A stretch of 64,000 nucleotides of DNA from Calliopsis andreniformis (GCF_051401765.1 NW_027480481.1:2418001-2482000), one strand, 5' to 3'; shown: positions 1 to 13,471, numbered from the stretch's first letter. Notes: a model not told the origin generated them from the letters alone. A program made the numbers and translations.

Positions 1-580
1 TTCAATCCTCAATCCTCAATCCCCAATCCTCAATCCTCAACCTTCAATCCCCAATACTCAGTCCTCCATACTCAATCCTCAATCCTGAATCCTCAATCCT
101 CAATCCTCAATTTTCAAACCTCAATCCTCAATCGTCAGTCTTCAATCCGCAATACTCAATCTTCAATCCTCAATCCTAAATCCTCAATCCTCAAACCTCA
201 TTCTACAATCCTCAATAAGCAATCCTCAATCTTCAATCCTCAATCCTCAATCCTCAATACTCAATCCTCAATCCTCAATCCTCAGTCCGCAGTCCTCAAA
301 CCTCAATCCTCAACCCTCCGCCCTCATCCTCAATCTTCAATCCTAAATTCTCAATCCTCAAACCTCAAACCTCAATCCTCAACCGGCAGTCCTCGTCCTC
401 AATCCTCAACCCTCAATCCTCAATCCTCAATCTCCAATCCTCAATACTCAATGTTCAATCCACAATCCTCAATCTTCAATCCTCAATCCTCAATACTCAA
501 TCCACAATCCTCAATCCTCAGTCCTCAAAACTCAAACCTGAATCCTCAATCCTGAATCCTCAACCTTCAGAACTCAGTCC

Positions 581-720
581 TCAACAATCAGTTGTCAGTT
601 CTCAATCCTCAATAGAATATAATCAACTCACAGTTTTCAATACTCAATACTCAATCTGCAATCTTCAAATTTCTATCCACAAACATCAATTCTCATCACT
701 CAACCCTCAACACTCAGTCC
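581..720 (+). repeat. Diverged 140 bp landmark, subfamily C
   Basis: C-type signature AATATAATCAACTCACAG is present. Unit three is an unusual TCAGTTC where other C copies have CCAATTC. Confidence 0.85.
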
Positions 721-2146
721 CCAATCCTCAATCTTCAATCCTCAATACTCAATCCCCAATTCTCAATCCTCAATCTTCAATCCCCAATACTCAATCCTCA
801 ATCCTCAATCCTCAATCCTGAATCCCCAATCCTCAATCCTCAATTTTCACTCTTCAATCCTCAATCCTCAATCGTCAATCCTAGATCCTCAATCGTCAGT
901 CTTCAATCCTCAATACTCAATCTTCAATCCTCAATGCTCAATCCTCAATCCTCAAACCTCATTCTACAATCCTCAATGCCCAATCCTCTATCTTCAATCC
1001 TCAATCGTCAATCCTCAATACTCAATCCACAATCCTCACTCTTCAATCCTCAATACTCAATCTTCAATTCCTCAATCCTCAATCCTCAATCCTCAATCCT
1101 TATTCTTCAATCCTCAACACCCAATCCTCAATCTTCAATCCTCAATCCTCAATCCTCAATCCTCAATCCTCAATCCTCATTGTACAATCCTCAATACCCA
1201 ATCCTCAATCTTCAATCGTCAATCCTCAATCCTCAATTCTCAAACCTCAATCCTCAGTCCTCAGCCCTCAAACCTCAATCCTCAAACCTCAGCCCTCATT
1301 CTCAATCCTCAATCCTCAATTCTCAGCTCTCAATCTTCGATCCTCAATACTGAACCTTCAATCCTCAATCCTCAATTCTCAATCCTCAATCCTCAACCCT
1401 CATTCTTCAATCCTCAATACCCAATCCTCAATCTTCAGTCCTCAATTCTCAATCCTCAATTCTCAATTCTCAATCCTCAATCCTCAATCCTCAATCCTCA
1501 TACCTCAAACATAAATATTCAACCCTCAGTCCTCGTCCTCAACCCAGAAACCTCAATCCTCAACCCTCAATCTTCAATCATCAATATTCAACCTTCAATC
1601 CTCAATACTCAATCCTCAATCCTCAAACCTCAATCCTCAATCTTCAATCCCCAATACTCAATCTTCAATCCTCAATCCTCAATACTCAATCCTCAATCCT
1701 CATTCTTCAGTCCTCAATACCCAATCCTCAATCTACAATCCACAATCCCCAATCCTCAGTTCGCAATCCTCAATCCTCAGTGCTCAGACCTCAGGCATCA
1801 ATACTCTACCCTCAGTCCTCGTCCTCAATCCACAACCCTCAATCCTCAATCCTCAATCTTCATCCATCAATATTCAACCTTCTATCCTCAATCCCCAATC
1901 CTCAATCCTCAATCCTCAATCCTCAATCTTCTATCCTCAACACCCAATCCTCAATCTTCAATCCTCAATCCTCAATCCTCAATCCTCAATCCTCAATCCT
2001 CAATCGTCAGGCCTCAATCCTCAATACCCAATCCTCAGTCTTCAATCATCAATCTTCAATCCTCAATCTTCAACCCTCAATCCTCAGTCCTCAAACCTCA
2101 ATTCTGAATCCTCAATCCTGAATCCTCAATCTTCAGCCCTCAGTCC

Positions 2147-2286
2147 TCAACAATCAGTTGTCATTCCTCAATCCTCAATAGAATATCCTCAATTCACAGA
2201 TTTTAATACTCAATACTCAATCTGCAATCTTCCAACGTGTATCCACAAACATCAATTTTCACCACTCAACCCTCAGCACTCATTCC
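2147..2286 (+). repeat. Diverged 140 bp landmark, subfamily A
   Basis: Standard A form: TCATTCC third unit, ACAGATT allele, and CCAACGTGTATCC in units 13-14. Confidence 0.85.
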
Positions 2287-4043
2287 TCAATGTTCAATCC
2301 TCAATCCTCAGCTCTCAATCTTCGATCCTCAATACTGAACCTTCAATCCTCAATCCTCAATTCTCAATCCTCAATCCTCAACCCTCATTCTTCAATCCTC
2401 AATACCCAATCCTCAATGTTCAGTCCTCAATCCTCAATCGTCAATCCTCAATCCTCAAACCTCAATCCTAAACTCTCAATCCTCAAACCTCAAACCTCAA
2501 TCCTCAACCGTCAGTTCTCGTCCTCAATCCTCAACCCGCAATCCTCAATCCTCAATCTTCAATATTCAATCCTCAATCCTCAATCCTCAATCCTCAATCT
2601 TCAATCCTCAATCCTCAATCCTCAATCCTCAATCCTCAATCCTCAGTCCTCAAAACTCAAACCTGACTCCTCAATCCTCAGACCACAGGCATTAATACTT
2701 AACCCTCAGTCCTCGTCCTCAATCCACAACGCTCAATCCTCAATCCTCAATCTTCATTCATCAATATTCAACCGTCTATTCTCAGTCCTCAATCCTCAAT
2801 CCTCAATTCTCATTCTTCAATCCTCAACACCCAATCCTCAATCTTCAATCCTCAATCCTCAATCCTCAATCCTCAGTCCTCAATCCTCAATCCTCATTCT
2901 ACAATCCTCAATACCCAATCCTCAATCTTCAGTCCTCAATCCTGAATCCTCAATTCTCAAACCTCAATCCACAGTCCTCAGCCCTCAAACCTCAATCCTC
3001 AAACCTCAGCCCTCATTCTCAATCCTCAATCCTCAATTCTCAGTCCTCAGCCCTCAAACCTCATTCCTCAACCCTAAGACGTCATCCTCAATCCTCAATT
3101 ATCAATCCCCAATCCTCATCTTCAATCCTCAATACTCAATCTTCAATCCTCAATCCTCAGTCCTCAAACCTCAAATCTGAATCCTCAATACTCAATCTTC
3201 AATCCTCAACTTTGAGTCCTCAATACTCAACTATCAGTCCTCAATTCTCAATACTCTATCCTCTGTCCTCAATCTTCAATCCTCAATACTCAATCTTGAA
3301 TCCACAATCCTCAATCCTCAATCCTCAATGCTCAATCCTCAATCCTCAATCCTCAACACTCAATATTCAATCCTCAATACTCAATCTGCAATCCTCAATC
3401 CTCAATCCTCAATCCTCAATCCTCATTCTTCAATCCTCAATACCCAATCCTCAATCTTCAATCCTCAACCCTCAATCCTCAATCCTCAATCCTCATTCTT
3501 CAATCCTCAACACCCAATCCTCAATCTTCAATCCTCAATACTCATAACTCAAACATCAATATTCAACCCTCAGTCCTCGTCCTCAATCCACAAACCTCAA
3601 TCCTCAATCCTCAATCTTCAATCCCCAATACTCAATCTTCAATCCTCAATCCTCAATACTCAATCCTCAATCCTCATTCTTCAATCCTCAATACCCAATC
3701 CTCAATCTTCAATCCACAATCCCCAATCCTCAGTTCGCAATCCTCAATCCTCAATCCTCAGACCTCAGGCATCAATACTCTACCCTCAGTCCTCGTCCTC
3801 AATCCACAACCCTGAATCCTCAACCCTCAATCTTCATTCATCAATATTCAACCTTCTATCCTCAATCCTCAATCCTCAATCCTCAATCCTCAATCCTCAA
3901 TCTTCAATCCTCAACACCCAATCCTCAATCTTCAATCCTCAATCCTCAATCCTCAATCCTCAATCCTCAAACCTCAATCCTCTGTCCTCAGACCTCAATC
4001 CTGAATCCTCAATACTGAATCCTCAATCTTCAGCAATCAGTCC

Positions 4044-4183
4044 TCAACAATCAGTTGTCAATCCTCAATCCTCAATAGAATGTCTTCAATTCACATTTCT
4101 CAATACTCAATACTCAATCTGCAATCTTCAAATCTCTATCCACAAACATCAATTCTCATCACTCAACCATCAACACTCAGTCC
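4044..4183 (+). repeat. Diverged 140 bp landmark, subfamily B
   Basis: B form with AATGTCT unit six, ACATTTC unit eight and AATCTCTATCC. Partner of the landmark at 8653. Confidence 0.85.
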
Positions 4184-4340
4184 TCAATGTTCAATCCTCA
4201 ATCCTCAATTCTCAATCGTCAATCCTCAATACTAAATCTTCAATCCTCAATCCTCAATCCTCAATCCTCAATCCTCAATCCTCAATCCTCAATCCTCAAT
4301 CATCAATTTTCAATCCTCAATTCTCAATACTCAATAGAAT

Positions 4341-4358
4341 ATCCTGAATTCTCAGGAT
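4341..4358. repeat. Perfect 18 bp hairpin palindrome with EcoRI site
   Basis: ATCCTGAATTCTCAGGAT: 7 bp arms ATCCTGA and TCAGGAT pair perfectly around an ATTC loop. It keeps the heptamer phase and is followed by TCAATAC, TCAAACC and TCAACAC units. Confidence 0.9.
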
Positions 4359-5308
4359 TCAATACTCAAACCTCAACACTCAACCCTCAATCCTCTATCC
4401 TCAATCCTCAATTCTCAATCCTCAATTCTCATTCTTCAATCCTCAACTCCCAATCCTCAATCTTCAATCCTCAATCCTCAATCCTCAATCCTCAGTCCTC
4501 AATCCTCAATCCTCATTCTACAATCCTCAATACCCAATCCTCAATCTTCAATCCTCAATCCTGAATCCTCAATTCTCAAACCTCAATCCACAGTCCTCAG
4601 CCCTCAAACCTCAATCCTCAAACCTCAGCCCTCATTCTCAATCCTCAATCCTCAATTCTCAGTCCTCAGCCCTCAAACCTCAATCCTCAACCCTAAGACC
4701 TCATCCTCAATCCTCAATTATCAATCCTCAATCCTCATCTTCAATCCTCAATACTCAATCTTCAATCCTCAATCCTCAGTCCTCAAACCTCAATTCTGAA
4801 TCCTCAATACTCAATCTTCAATCCTCAACCTTGAGTCCTCAATACTCAACTATCAGTCCTCAATTCTCAACACTCTATCCTCTGTCCTCAATCTTCAATC
4901 CTCAATACTCAATCTTCAATCCACAATCCTCAATCCTCAATCCTCAATGCTCAATCCTCAATCCTCAATCCTCAACGCTCAATACTCAACCCTCAAACCT
5001 CAATCCTCTGTCCTCAAACCTCAATCCTGAATCCTCAATCTTCAATCCTCAATACTCAATCTTCAATAATCAATCCTCAATCCTCAATCCTCAATCCTCA
5101 ATCCTCAATCCTGAGACCTGAAACATAAATACCCAACCCTCAGTCATCGTCCTCAATCCACAACCCTCAATCCTCGATCCTCAATCTTCAATCATCAATA
5201 TACAATCTTCAATCCTCAATCCTCAATGCTCAATACTCAATCTTCAATCCTCAATCCTCAATCTCAATACTCAACCATCAATCCTCAATTCTCAATACTC
5301 AATAGAAT

Positions 5309-5326
5309 ATCTTGAATTCTCAGGGT
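5309..5326. repeat. Degenerate copy of the palindrome
   Basis: Arms ATCTTGA and TCAGGGT; two positions no longer form Watson-Crick pairs. GAATTC is kept. Confidence 0.85.
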
Positions 5327-6160
5327 TCAACACTAAAACCTCAGCGCTCAACCCTCAATCCTCAATCCTCAACCTTCAATCCTCAATACTCAATCTTCAA
5401 TCCTCCATTCTCAATCCTAAATCCTCAATCCTCAATCCTCAATCGTCAGGCCTCAATCCTCAATACCCAATCCTCAGTCTTCAATCATCAGTCCTCAATC
5501 CTCAATAATCAATCCTCAATCCTCAGTCCTCATACCTCACACCTCAATCCCCAACCCTCAGCCCTCATCCTCATTCCTCAATCCTCAATCGTCAATCTTC
5601 AACCCTCAATACTCAATCTTCAATCCTCAATCCTCAATCCTCAATCCTCAATCCTCAATCCTCAATCCTCATTCTTCAATCCTCAATTCCCAATCCTCAA
5701 TCTTCAATCCTCAATCCACAATCCTCAACTCTCAATCCTCATTCTTCAATCCTCAACACCCAATCCTCAATCTTCAATCCTCAATCCTCAATCCGCAGAC
5801 CTCAATCCTCAATCTTCAATCCTCAATACTCAATCCTCAATCCTCAATCCTCAATCCTCAATCCTCAATCCTCATTCTTCAATCCTCAACACCCAATCCT
5901 CAATCTTCAATCCTGAATCATCAATCCTCAATTCTCAGTCCTCAATCCTCAATCCTCAATCCTCAGACCTCAAGCATCAAAACTCAACCCTCAGTCCTCG
6001 TACTCAATCCACAGCCCTCAATCCTCGATCATCAATCTTCAATCATCAATATTCAATCTTCAATCCCCAATCCTCAATCCTCAATACTCTGTCCTCAATC
6101 CTCAATCCTCAATCCTCAATACTCAACCATCAATTCTCAATTCTCAATACTCAAGAGAAT

Positions 6161-6178
6161 ATCCTGAATTCTCAGGAT
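6161..6178. repeat. Perfect 18 bp hairpin palindrome
   Basis: Perfect arms; preceded by TCAAGAG instead of the usual TCAATAG, as at 23116. Confidence 0.9.
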
Positions 6179-6374
6179 TCAATACTCAAACCTCAACACT
6201 CAACCCTCAATCCTCAATCCTCAATCCTCAATCGTCAGGCCTCAATCCTCAGTACCCAATCCTCAGTCTTCAATCATCAATCTTCAATCCTCAATCTTCA
6301 ATCCTCAATCCTCAGTCCTCAAACCTCAATTCTGAATCCTCAATCCTGATTCCTCAATCTTCAGCCCTCAGTCC

Positions 6375-6514
6375 TCAACAATCAGTTGTCATTCCTCAAT
6401 CCTCAATAGAATATCCTCAATTCACAGATTTTAATACTCAACACTCAATCTGCAACCTTCCAACGTGTATCCACAAACATCAATTTTCACCACTCAACCC
6501 TCAGCACTCATTCC
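6375..6514 (+). repeat. Diverged 140 bp landmark, subfamily A
   Basis: ACAGATT allele with private changes: TCAACAC in unit ten and GCAACCT in unit twelve. Confidence 0.85.
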
Positions 6515-7352
6515 TCAATGTTCAATCCTCAATCCTCAGCTCTCAATCTTCGATCCTCAATACTGATCCTTCAATCCTCAATCCTCAATTCTCATTCCTC
6601 AATCCTCAGCCCTCATTCTTCAATCCTCAATACCCAATCCTCAATGTTCAGTCCTCAATTCTCAATCCTCAATTCTCAATTCTCAATCCTCAATCCTCAA
6701 TCCTCAATCCTCATACCTCAAACATCAATATTCAACCCTCAGTCCTCGTCCTCAATCCACAAACCTCAATCCTCAACCCTCAATCTTCAATCATCAATAT
6801 TCAATCTTCAATCCTCAATACTCAATCCTCAATCCTCAATCCTCAATCCTCAATCTTCAATTCCCAATACTCAATCTTCAATCCTCAATCCTCAATACTC
6901 AATCCTCAATCCTCATTCTTCAATCCTCAATACCCAATCCTCAATCTTCAATCCACAATCCCCAATCCTCAGTTCGCAATCCTCAATCCTCAGTCCTCAG
7001 ACCTAAGGCATCAATACTCTACCCTCAGTCCTCGTCCTCAATCCACAACCCTCAATCCTCAATCTTCATCCATCAATGTTCAACCTTCTATCCTCAATCC
7101 TCAATCCTCAATCCTCAATCCTCAATCCTCAATCTTCTATCCTCAACACCCAATCCTCAATCTTCAATCCTCAATCCTCAATCCTCAATCCTCAATCCTC
7201 AATCCTCAATCGTCAGGCCTCAATCCTCAATACCCAATCCTCAGTCTTCAATCATCAATCTTCAATCCTCAATCTTCAATCCTCAATCCTCAGTCCTCAA
7301 ACCTCAATTCTGAATCCTCAATCCTGAATCCTCAATCTTCAGCCCTCAGTCC

Positions 7353-7492
7353 TCAACAATCAGTTGTCATTCCTCAATCCTCAATAGAATATCCTCAATT
7401 CACAGATTCTAATACTCAATACTCAATCTGCAATCTTCCAACGTGTATCCACAAACATCAATTTTCACCACTCAACCCTCAGCACTCATTCC
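7353..7492 (+). repeat. Diverged 140 bp landmark, subfamily A
   Basis: ACAGATT allele followed by CTAATAC in place of TTAATAC, shared with 33373. First member of a 462 bp tandem pair. Confidence 0.85.
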
Positions 7493-7814
7493 TCAATGTT
7501 CAATCCTCAATCCTCAGCTCTCAATCTTCGATCCTCAATACTGAACCTTCAATCCTCAATCCTCAATTCTCAATCCTCAATCCTCAACCCTCATTCTTCA
7601 ATCCTCAATACCCAATCCTCAATCTTCAGTCCTCAATTCTCAATCCTCAATTCTCAATTCTCAATCCTCAATCGTCAGGCCTCAATCCTCAATACCCAAT
7701 CCTCAGTCTTCAATCATCAATCTTCAATCCTCAATCTTCAATCCTCAATCCTCAGTCCTCAAACCTCAATTCTGAATCCTCAATCCTGAATCCTCAATCT
7801 TCAGCCCTCAGTCC

Positions 7815-7954
7815 TCAACAATCAGTTGTCATTCCTCAATCCTCAATAGAATATCCTCAATTCACAGATTTTAATACTCAATACTCAATCTGCAATCTTC
7901 CAACGTGTATCCACAAACATCAATTTTCACCACTCAACCCTCAGCACTCATTCC
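7815..7954 (+). repeat. Diverged 140 bp landmark, subfamily A
   Basis: Standard A form with the ACAGATT allele. Second member of the 462 bp tandem pair. Confidence 0.85.
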
Positions 7955-8652
7955 TCAATGTTCAATCCTCAATCCTCAGCTCTCAATCTTCGATCCTCTA
8001 TACTGAACCTTCAATCCTCAATCCTCAATTCTCAATCCTCAATCCTCAACCCTCATTCTTCAATCCACAATACCCAATCCTCAACCTTCAGTCCTCAATT
8101 CTCAATCCTCAATTCTCAATTCTCAATCCTCAATCCTCAATCCTCAATACTCATAACTCAAACATCAATATTCAACCCTCAGTCCTCGTCCTCAATCCAC
8201 AAACCTCAATCCTCAATCCTCAATCTTCAATCCCCAATACTCAATCTTCAATCCTCAATCCTCAATACTCAATCCTCAATCCTCATTCTTCAATCCTCAA
8301 TACCCAATCCTCAATCTTCAATCCACAATCCCCAATCCTCAGTTCGCAATCCTCAATCCTCAATCCTCAGACCTCAGGCATCAATACTCTACCCTCAGTC
8401 CTCGTCCTCAATCCACAACCCTGAATCCTCAATCCTCAATCTTCATTCATCAATATTCAACCTTCTATCCTCAATCCTCAATCCTCAATCCTCAATCCTC
8501 AATCCTCAATCTTCAATCCTCAACACCCAATCCTCAATCTTCAATCCTCAATCCTCAATCCTCAATCCTCAATCCTCAAACCTCAATCCTCTGTCCTCAG
8601 ACCTCAATCCTGAATCCTCAATACTGAATCCTCAATCTTCAGCACTCAGTCC

Positions 8653-8792
8653 TCAACAATCAGTTGTCAATCCTCAATCCTCAATAGAATGTCTTCAATT
8701 CACATTTCTCAATACTCAATACTCAATCTGCAATCTTCAAATCTCTATCCACAAACATCAATTCTCATCACTCAACCATCAACACTCAGTCC
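8653..8792 (+). repeat. Diverged 140 bp landmark, subfamily B
   Basis: Same form as 4044, including AATGTCT, as expected for the second copy of the 2.1 kb block. Confidence 0.85.
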
Positions 8793-8942
8793 TCAATGTT
8801 CAATCCTCAATCCTCAATTCTCAATCGTCAATCCTCAATACTAAATCTTCAATCCTCAATCCTCAATCCTCAATCCTCAATCCTCAATCCTCAATCCTCA
8901 ATCATCAATTTTCAATCCTCAATTCTCAATACTCAATAGAAT

Positions 8943-8960
8943 ATCCTGAATTCTCAGGAT
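8943..8960. repeat. Perfect 18 bp hairpin palindrome
   Basis: Partner of 4341 in the 2.1 kb duplication. Confidence 0.9.
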
Positions 8961-9910
8961 TCAATACTCAAACCTCAACACTCAACCCTCAATCCTCTAT
9001 CCTCAATCCTCAATTCTCAATCCTCAATTCTCATTCTTCAATCCTCAACTCCCAATCCTCAATCTTCAATCCTCAATCCTCAATCCTCAATCCTCAGTCC
9101 TCAATCCTCAATCCTCATTCTACAATCCTCAATACCCAATCCTCAATCTTCAATCCTCAATCCTGAATCCTCAATTCTCAAACCTCAATCCACAGTCCTC
9201 AGCCCTCAAACCTCAATCCTCAAACCTCAGCCCTCATTCTCAATCCTCAATCCTCAATTCTCAGTCCTCAGCCCTCAAACCTCAATCCTCAACCCTAAGA
9301 CCTCATCCTCAATCCTCAATTATCAATCCTCAATCCTCATCTTCAATCCTCAATACTCAATCTTCAATCCTCAATCCTCAGTCCTCAAACCTCAATTCTG
9401 AATCCTCAATACTCAATCTTCAATCCTCAACCTTGAGTCCTCAATACTCAACTATCAGTCCTCAATTCTCAACACTCTATCCTCTGTCCTCAATCTTCAA
9501 TCCTCAATACTCAATCTTCAATCCACAATCCTCAATCCTCAATCCTCAATGCTCAATCCTCAATCCTCAATCCTCAACGCTCAATACTCAACCCTCAAAC
9601 CTCAATCCTCTGTCCTTAAACCTCAATCCTGAATCCTCAATCTTCAATCCTCAATACTCAATCTTCAATAATCAATCCTCAATCCTCAATCCTCAATCCT
9701 CAATCCTCAATCCTGAGACCTGAAACATAAATACCCAACCCTCAGTCATCGTCCTCAATCCACAACCCTCAATCCTCGATCCTCAATCTTCAATCATCAA
9801 TATACAATCTTCAATCCTCAATCCTCAATGCTCAATACTCAATCTTCAATCCTCAATCCTCAATCTCAATACTCAACCATCAATCCTCAATTCTCAATAC
9901 TCAATAGAAT

Positions 9911-9928
9911 ATCTTGAATTCTCAGGGT
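9911..9928. repeat. Degenerate copy of the palindrome
   Basis: Same two arm changes as its partner at 5309. Confidence 0.85.
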
Positions 9929-10368
9929 TCAACACTAAAACCTCAGCGCTCAACCCTCAATCCTCAATCCTCAACCTTCAATCCTCAATACTCAATCTTC
10001 AATCCTCCATTCTCAATCCTAAATCCTCAATCCTCAATCCTCAATCGTCAGGCCTCAATCCTCAATACCCAATCCTCAGTCTTCAATCATCAGTCCTCAA
10101 TCCTCAATAATCAATCCTCAATCCTCAGTCCTCAAACCTCACACCTCAATCCCCAACCCTCAGCCCTCATCCTCATTCCTCAATCCTCAATCGTCAATCT
10201 TCAACCCTCAATCCTCAACCCTCAATCCTCAATGTTCTATCCTCAATACCCAATCCTCAGTCTTCAATCCTCAATCCTCAATCCTCAATCTTCAATCCTC
10301 AATCCTCAGTCCTCAAACCTCAATTCTGAATCCTCAATCCTGAGTCCTCAATCTTCAGCCCTCAGTCC

Positions 10369-10508
10369 TCAACAATCAGTTGTCTTTCCTCAATCCTCAA
10401 TAGAATATCCTCAATTCACAGCTTTTAATACTCAATACTCAATCTGCAATCTTCCAACGTGTATCCACAAACATCAATTTTCACCACTCAACCCTCATCA
10501 CTCATTCC
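10369..10508 (+). repeat. Diverged 140 bp landmark, subfamily A
   Basis: TCTTTCC third unit and ACAGCTT allele, both shared with 33835. Unit 19 is TCATCAC instead of TCAGCAC. Confidence 0.85.
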
Positions 10509-11457
10509 TCAATGTTCAATCCTCAATCATCAGCTCTCAATCTTCGATCCTCAATACTGAACCTTCAATCCTCAATCCTCAATTCTCAATCCTCAATCCT
10601 CAACCCTCATTCTTCAATCCTCAATACACAAGCCTCAATCCTCAATTCTCAATCCTCAATCTTCAATCCCCAATACTCAGTCCTCCATACTCAATCCTCA
10701 ATCCTGAATCCTCAATCCTCAATCCTCAATTTTCAATCTTTAATCCTCAATCCTCAATCCTCAATCCTCAATCCTCAATCGTCAGTCTTCAATCCTCAAT
10801 ACTCAATCTTCAATCCTCAATCCTAAATCCTCAGTCCTCAAACCTCATTCTACAATCCTCAATAACCAATCCTCAATCTTCAATCCTCAATCCTCAATCC
10901 TCAATTCTCAAACCTCAATCCACAGTTCTCAGCCCTGAAACTTCAATCCTCAAACCTCAGCCCTCATTCTCAATCCTCAATCCTCAATTCTCAGTCCTCA
11001 GCCCTCAAACCTCAATCCTCAACCCTAAGACCTCATCCTCAATCCTCAATTATCAATCCTCAATCCTCAATCTTCAATCCTCAATACTCAATCTACAATC
11101 CTCAATCCTCAATTCTCAATCCTCAATCCCCAGTCCTCAGTCCTCAATCCTCAATGCTCAAACCTTAGCCCACATCCTCAATCCTCAATCCTCAATCTTC
11201 AATCCTCAATACCCAATCCTCAATCTTCAATCCTCATTCTTCAATCCTCAACACCCAATCCACAATCTTCAATGCTCAATCCTCAATCCTCAATTCTCAA
11301 TCCTCAATCCTCAATCGTCAGGCTTCAATCCTCAATACTCAATCTTCAATCCTCAATCCTCAATCCTCATTCCTCAGTCCTCATTCTTCAATCCTCAATC
11401 CTGAATCCTCAATCCTGAATCCTCAATCCTGAATCCTCAATCTTCAGACCTCAGACC

Positions 11458-11597
11458 TGAACAATCAGATGTCAATCCTCAATCCTCAATAGAATGTCAT
11501 CAATTCACAGTTTTCAATACTCAATACTCAATCTGCAATCTTCAAATTTCTATCCATAAACATCAATTCTCATCACTCAACCCTCAACACTCAGTCC
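11458..11597 (+). repeat. Diverged 140 bp landmark, subfamily D
   Basis: D signature TCAGATG in unit two. It begins TGAACAA and has ATAAACA where other copies have ACAAACA. Confidence 0.85.
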
Positions 11598-11982
11598 CCA
11601 ATCCTCAATCTTCAATCCTCAATCCTCAGTCCTCAATTCTCAATCCTCAATCTTCAATCCTCAATACTCTATCTTCAATCCTCAATCCTCTATCCTCAAT
11701 CCCCAAACCTCATTCTAAAATCCTCAATACCCAATCCTCAATCTTCAATCCTCAATCCTCAATCTTCTATCCTCAACACCCAATCCTCAATCTTCAATCC
11801 TCAATCCTCAATCCTCAATCCTCAATCCTCAATCCTCAATCGTCAGGTCTCAATCCTCAATACCCAATCCTCAGTCTTCAATCATCAATCTTCAATCCTC
11901 AATATTCAATCCTCAATCCTCAGTCCTCAAACCTCAATTCTGAATCCTCAATCCTGAATCCTCAATCTTCAGCCCTCAGTCC

Positions 11983-12122
11983 TCAACAATCAGTTGTCAT
12001 TCCTCAATCCTCAATAGAATATCCTCAATTCACAGATTTTAATACTCAATACTCAATCTGCAATCTTCCAACGTGTATCCACAAACATCAATTTTCACCA
12101 CTCAACCCTCAGCACTCATTCC
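11983..12122 (+). repeat. Diverged 140 bp landmark, subfamily A
   Basis: Standard A form, ACAGATT allele. First half of an A-B cassette of 385 bp; followed by a TCTATTC unit at 12193 shared with the cassettes at 29819 and 43134. Confidence 0.85.
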
Positions 12123-12367
12123 TCAATGTTCAATCCTCAATCCTCAGCTCTCAATCTTCGATCCTCAATACTGAACCTTCAATCCTCAATCCTCTATTCT
12201 CAATCCTCAATCCTCAACCCTCATTCTTCAATCCTCAACACCCAATCCTCAATCTTCAGTCCTCAATCCTCAATCCTCAATCCTCAATCCTCAAACCTCA
12301 ATCCTCTGTCCTCAAACCTCAATCCTGAATCCTCAATACTGAATCCTCAATCTTCAGCACTCAGTCC

Positions 12368-12507
12368 TCAACAATCAGTTGTCAATCCTCAATCCTCAAT
12401 AGAATGTCATCAATTCACATTTCTCAATACTCAATACTCAATCTGCAATCTTCAAATCTCTATCCACAAACATCAATTCTCATCACTCAACCATCAACAC
12501 TCAGTCC
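12368..12507 (+). repeat. Diverged 140 bp landmark, subfamily B
   Basis: B form with AATGTCA unit six. Second half of the A-B cassette. Confidence 0.85.
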
Positions 12508-13471
12508 TCAATGTTCAATCCTCAATCCTCAATTCTCAATCGTCAATCCTCAATACTAAATCTTCAATCCTCAATCCTCAATCCTCAATCCTCAATCCTC
12601 AATCCTCAATCCTCAATCATCAATTTTCAATCCCTAATACTCAACTTTCAATCCTCAATCCTCAAACCTCAATCCTTAATCCTCGATCGTCAGTCTTCAA
12701 TCCTCAATATCCGACTTTCAATCTTCAATCCTCAATCCTCAATCCTCAATCTTCAATCTTCAATCCCCAATACTCAATCTTCAATCCTCAATCCTCAATA
12801 CTCAATCCTCAATCCTCATTCTTCAACCCTCAATACCCAATCCTCAATCTTCAATCCACAATCCCCAATCCTCAGTTCGCAATCCTCAATCCTCAATCCT
12901 CAGACCTCAGGCATCAATACTCTACCCTCTGTCCTCGTCCTCAGTCCACAACCCTGAATCCTCAACCCTCAATCTTCATTCATCTATATTCAATCTTCAA
13001 TCCTCAATACTCAATCCTCAATCCTCAATCCTCAATCCTCAATCTTCAATCCCCAATACTCAATCTTCAATCCTCAATCCTCAATACTCAATCCTCAATC
13101 CTCATTCTTCAACCCTCAATACCCAATCCTCAATCTTCAATCCGCAATCCCCAATCCTCAGTTCGCAATCCTCAATCCTCAATCCTCAGACCTCAGGCAT
13201 CAATACTCTACCCTCAGTCCTCGTCCTCAATCCACAACCCTGAATCCTCAACCCTCAATCTTCATTCATCTATATTCAACCTTCTATCCTCAATCCTCAA
13301 TCCTCAATCCTCAATCCTCAATCCTCAATCTTCAATCCTCAACACCCAATCCTCAATCTTCAATCCTCAATCCTCAATCCTCAATCCTCAATCCTCAAAC
13401 CTCAATCCTCTGCTCTCAAACCTCAATCCTGAATCCTCAATACTGAATCCTCAATCTTCAGCACTCAGTCC

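Larger units (their letters stand above)
1..3529 (+). repeat. Array segment with one C and one A landmark
   Basis: This is heptamer array with a C landmark at 581 and an A landmark at 2147. The part from about 2445 to 3529 is closely related to about 30860-31940 (offset near 28413 bp, with small indels). Both share the step from TCAAACC units into a CTAAACTC-containing unit and, further on, a TTGAGTCC unit near 3212 and 31625. No palindrome was found here. Confidence 0.85.
3530..5609 (+). repeat. 2.1 kb duplicated block, copy 1
   Basis: It matches 8139-10211 almost base for base. The offset is 4609 bp on the left and 4602 bp on the right; the 7 bp change is one heptamer lost or gained in a canonical run near 4240-4295. 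It carries a B landmark (4044), a perfect palindrome (4341) and a degenerate palindrome (5309). The left edge lies just before an unusual CATAACTC unit at 3542, and the right edge lies after GTCAATCTTCAACCC near 5609. Confidence 0.88.
5610..8138 (+). repeat. Array segment with three A landmarks and a 462 bp tandem duplication
   Basis: A landmarks start at 6375, 7353 and 7815. The last two are exactly 462 bp (66 heptamers) apart and their surroundings match, so this is a local tandem duplication. About 6205-8138 resembles 32218-34150 (offset 26013, then 26020 bp), including a 462 bp step at 33373 and 33835. A perfect palindrome is at 6161. Confidence 0.85.
8139..10211 (+). repeat. 2.1 kb duplicated block, copy 2
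   Basis: This is the second copy of 3530-5609, with a B landmark (8653), a perfect palindrome (8943) and a degenerate palindrome (9911). It differs by one heptamer in a canonical run and a few substitutions: the unit at 3835 reads TCAACCC but its counterpart reads TCAATCC, and a CTTAAACC variant at 9614 replaces CTCAAACC. Confidence 0.88.

Noticed and set aside
581..720. The 140 bp landmark as a transposon or tRNA-derived insertion
   Set aside because: It keeps the 7 bp phase with no length change, has no terminal repeats or target duplication, and each unit aligns to TCAATCC, so it is mutated satellite.
2300..2340. CENP-B box near the TCTTCGATCC that follows A landmarks
   Set aside because: Only the TTCG part fits; the required central A and the CGGG end are absent.
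4341..4358. Palindrome as a rho-independent terminator
   Set aside because: No T-run follows on either strand, the stem is only 7 bp, and no gene is nearby.
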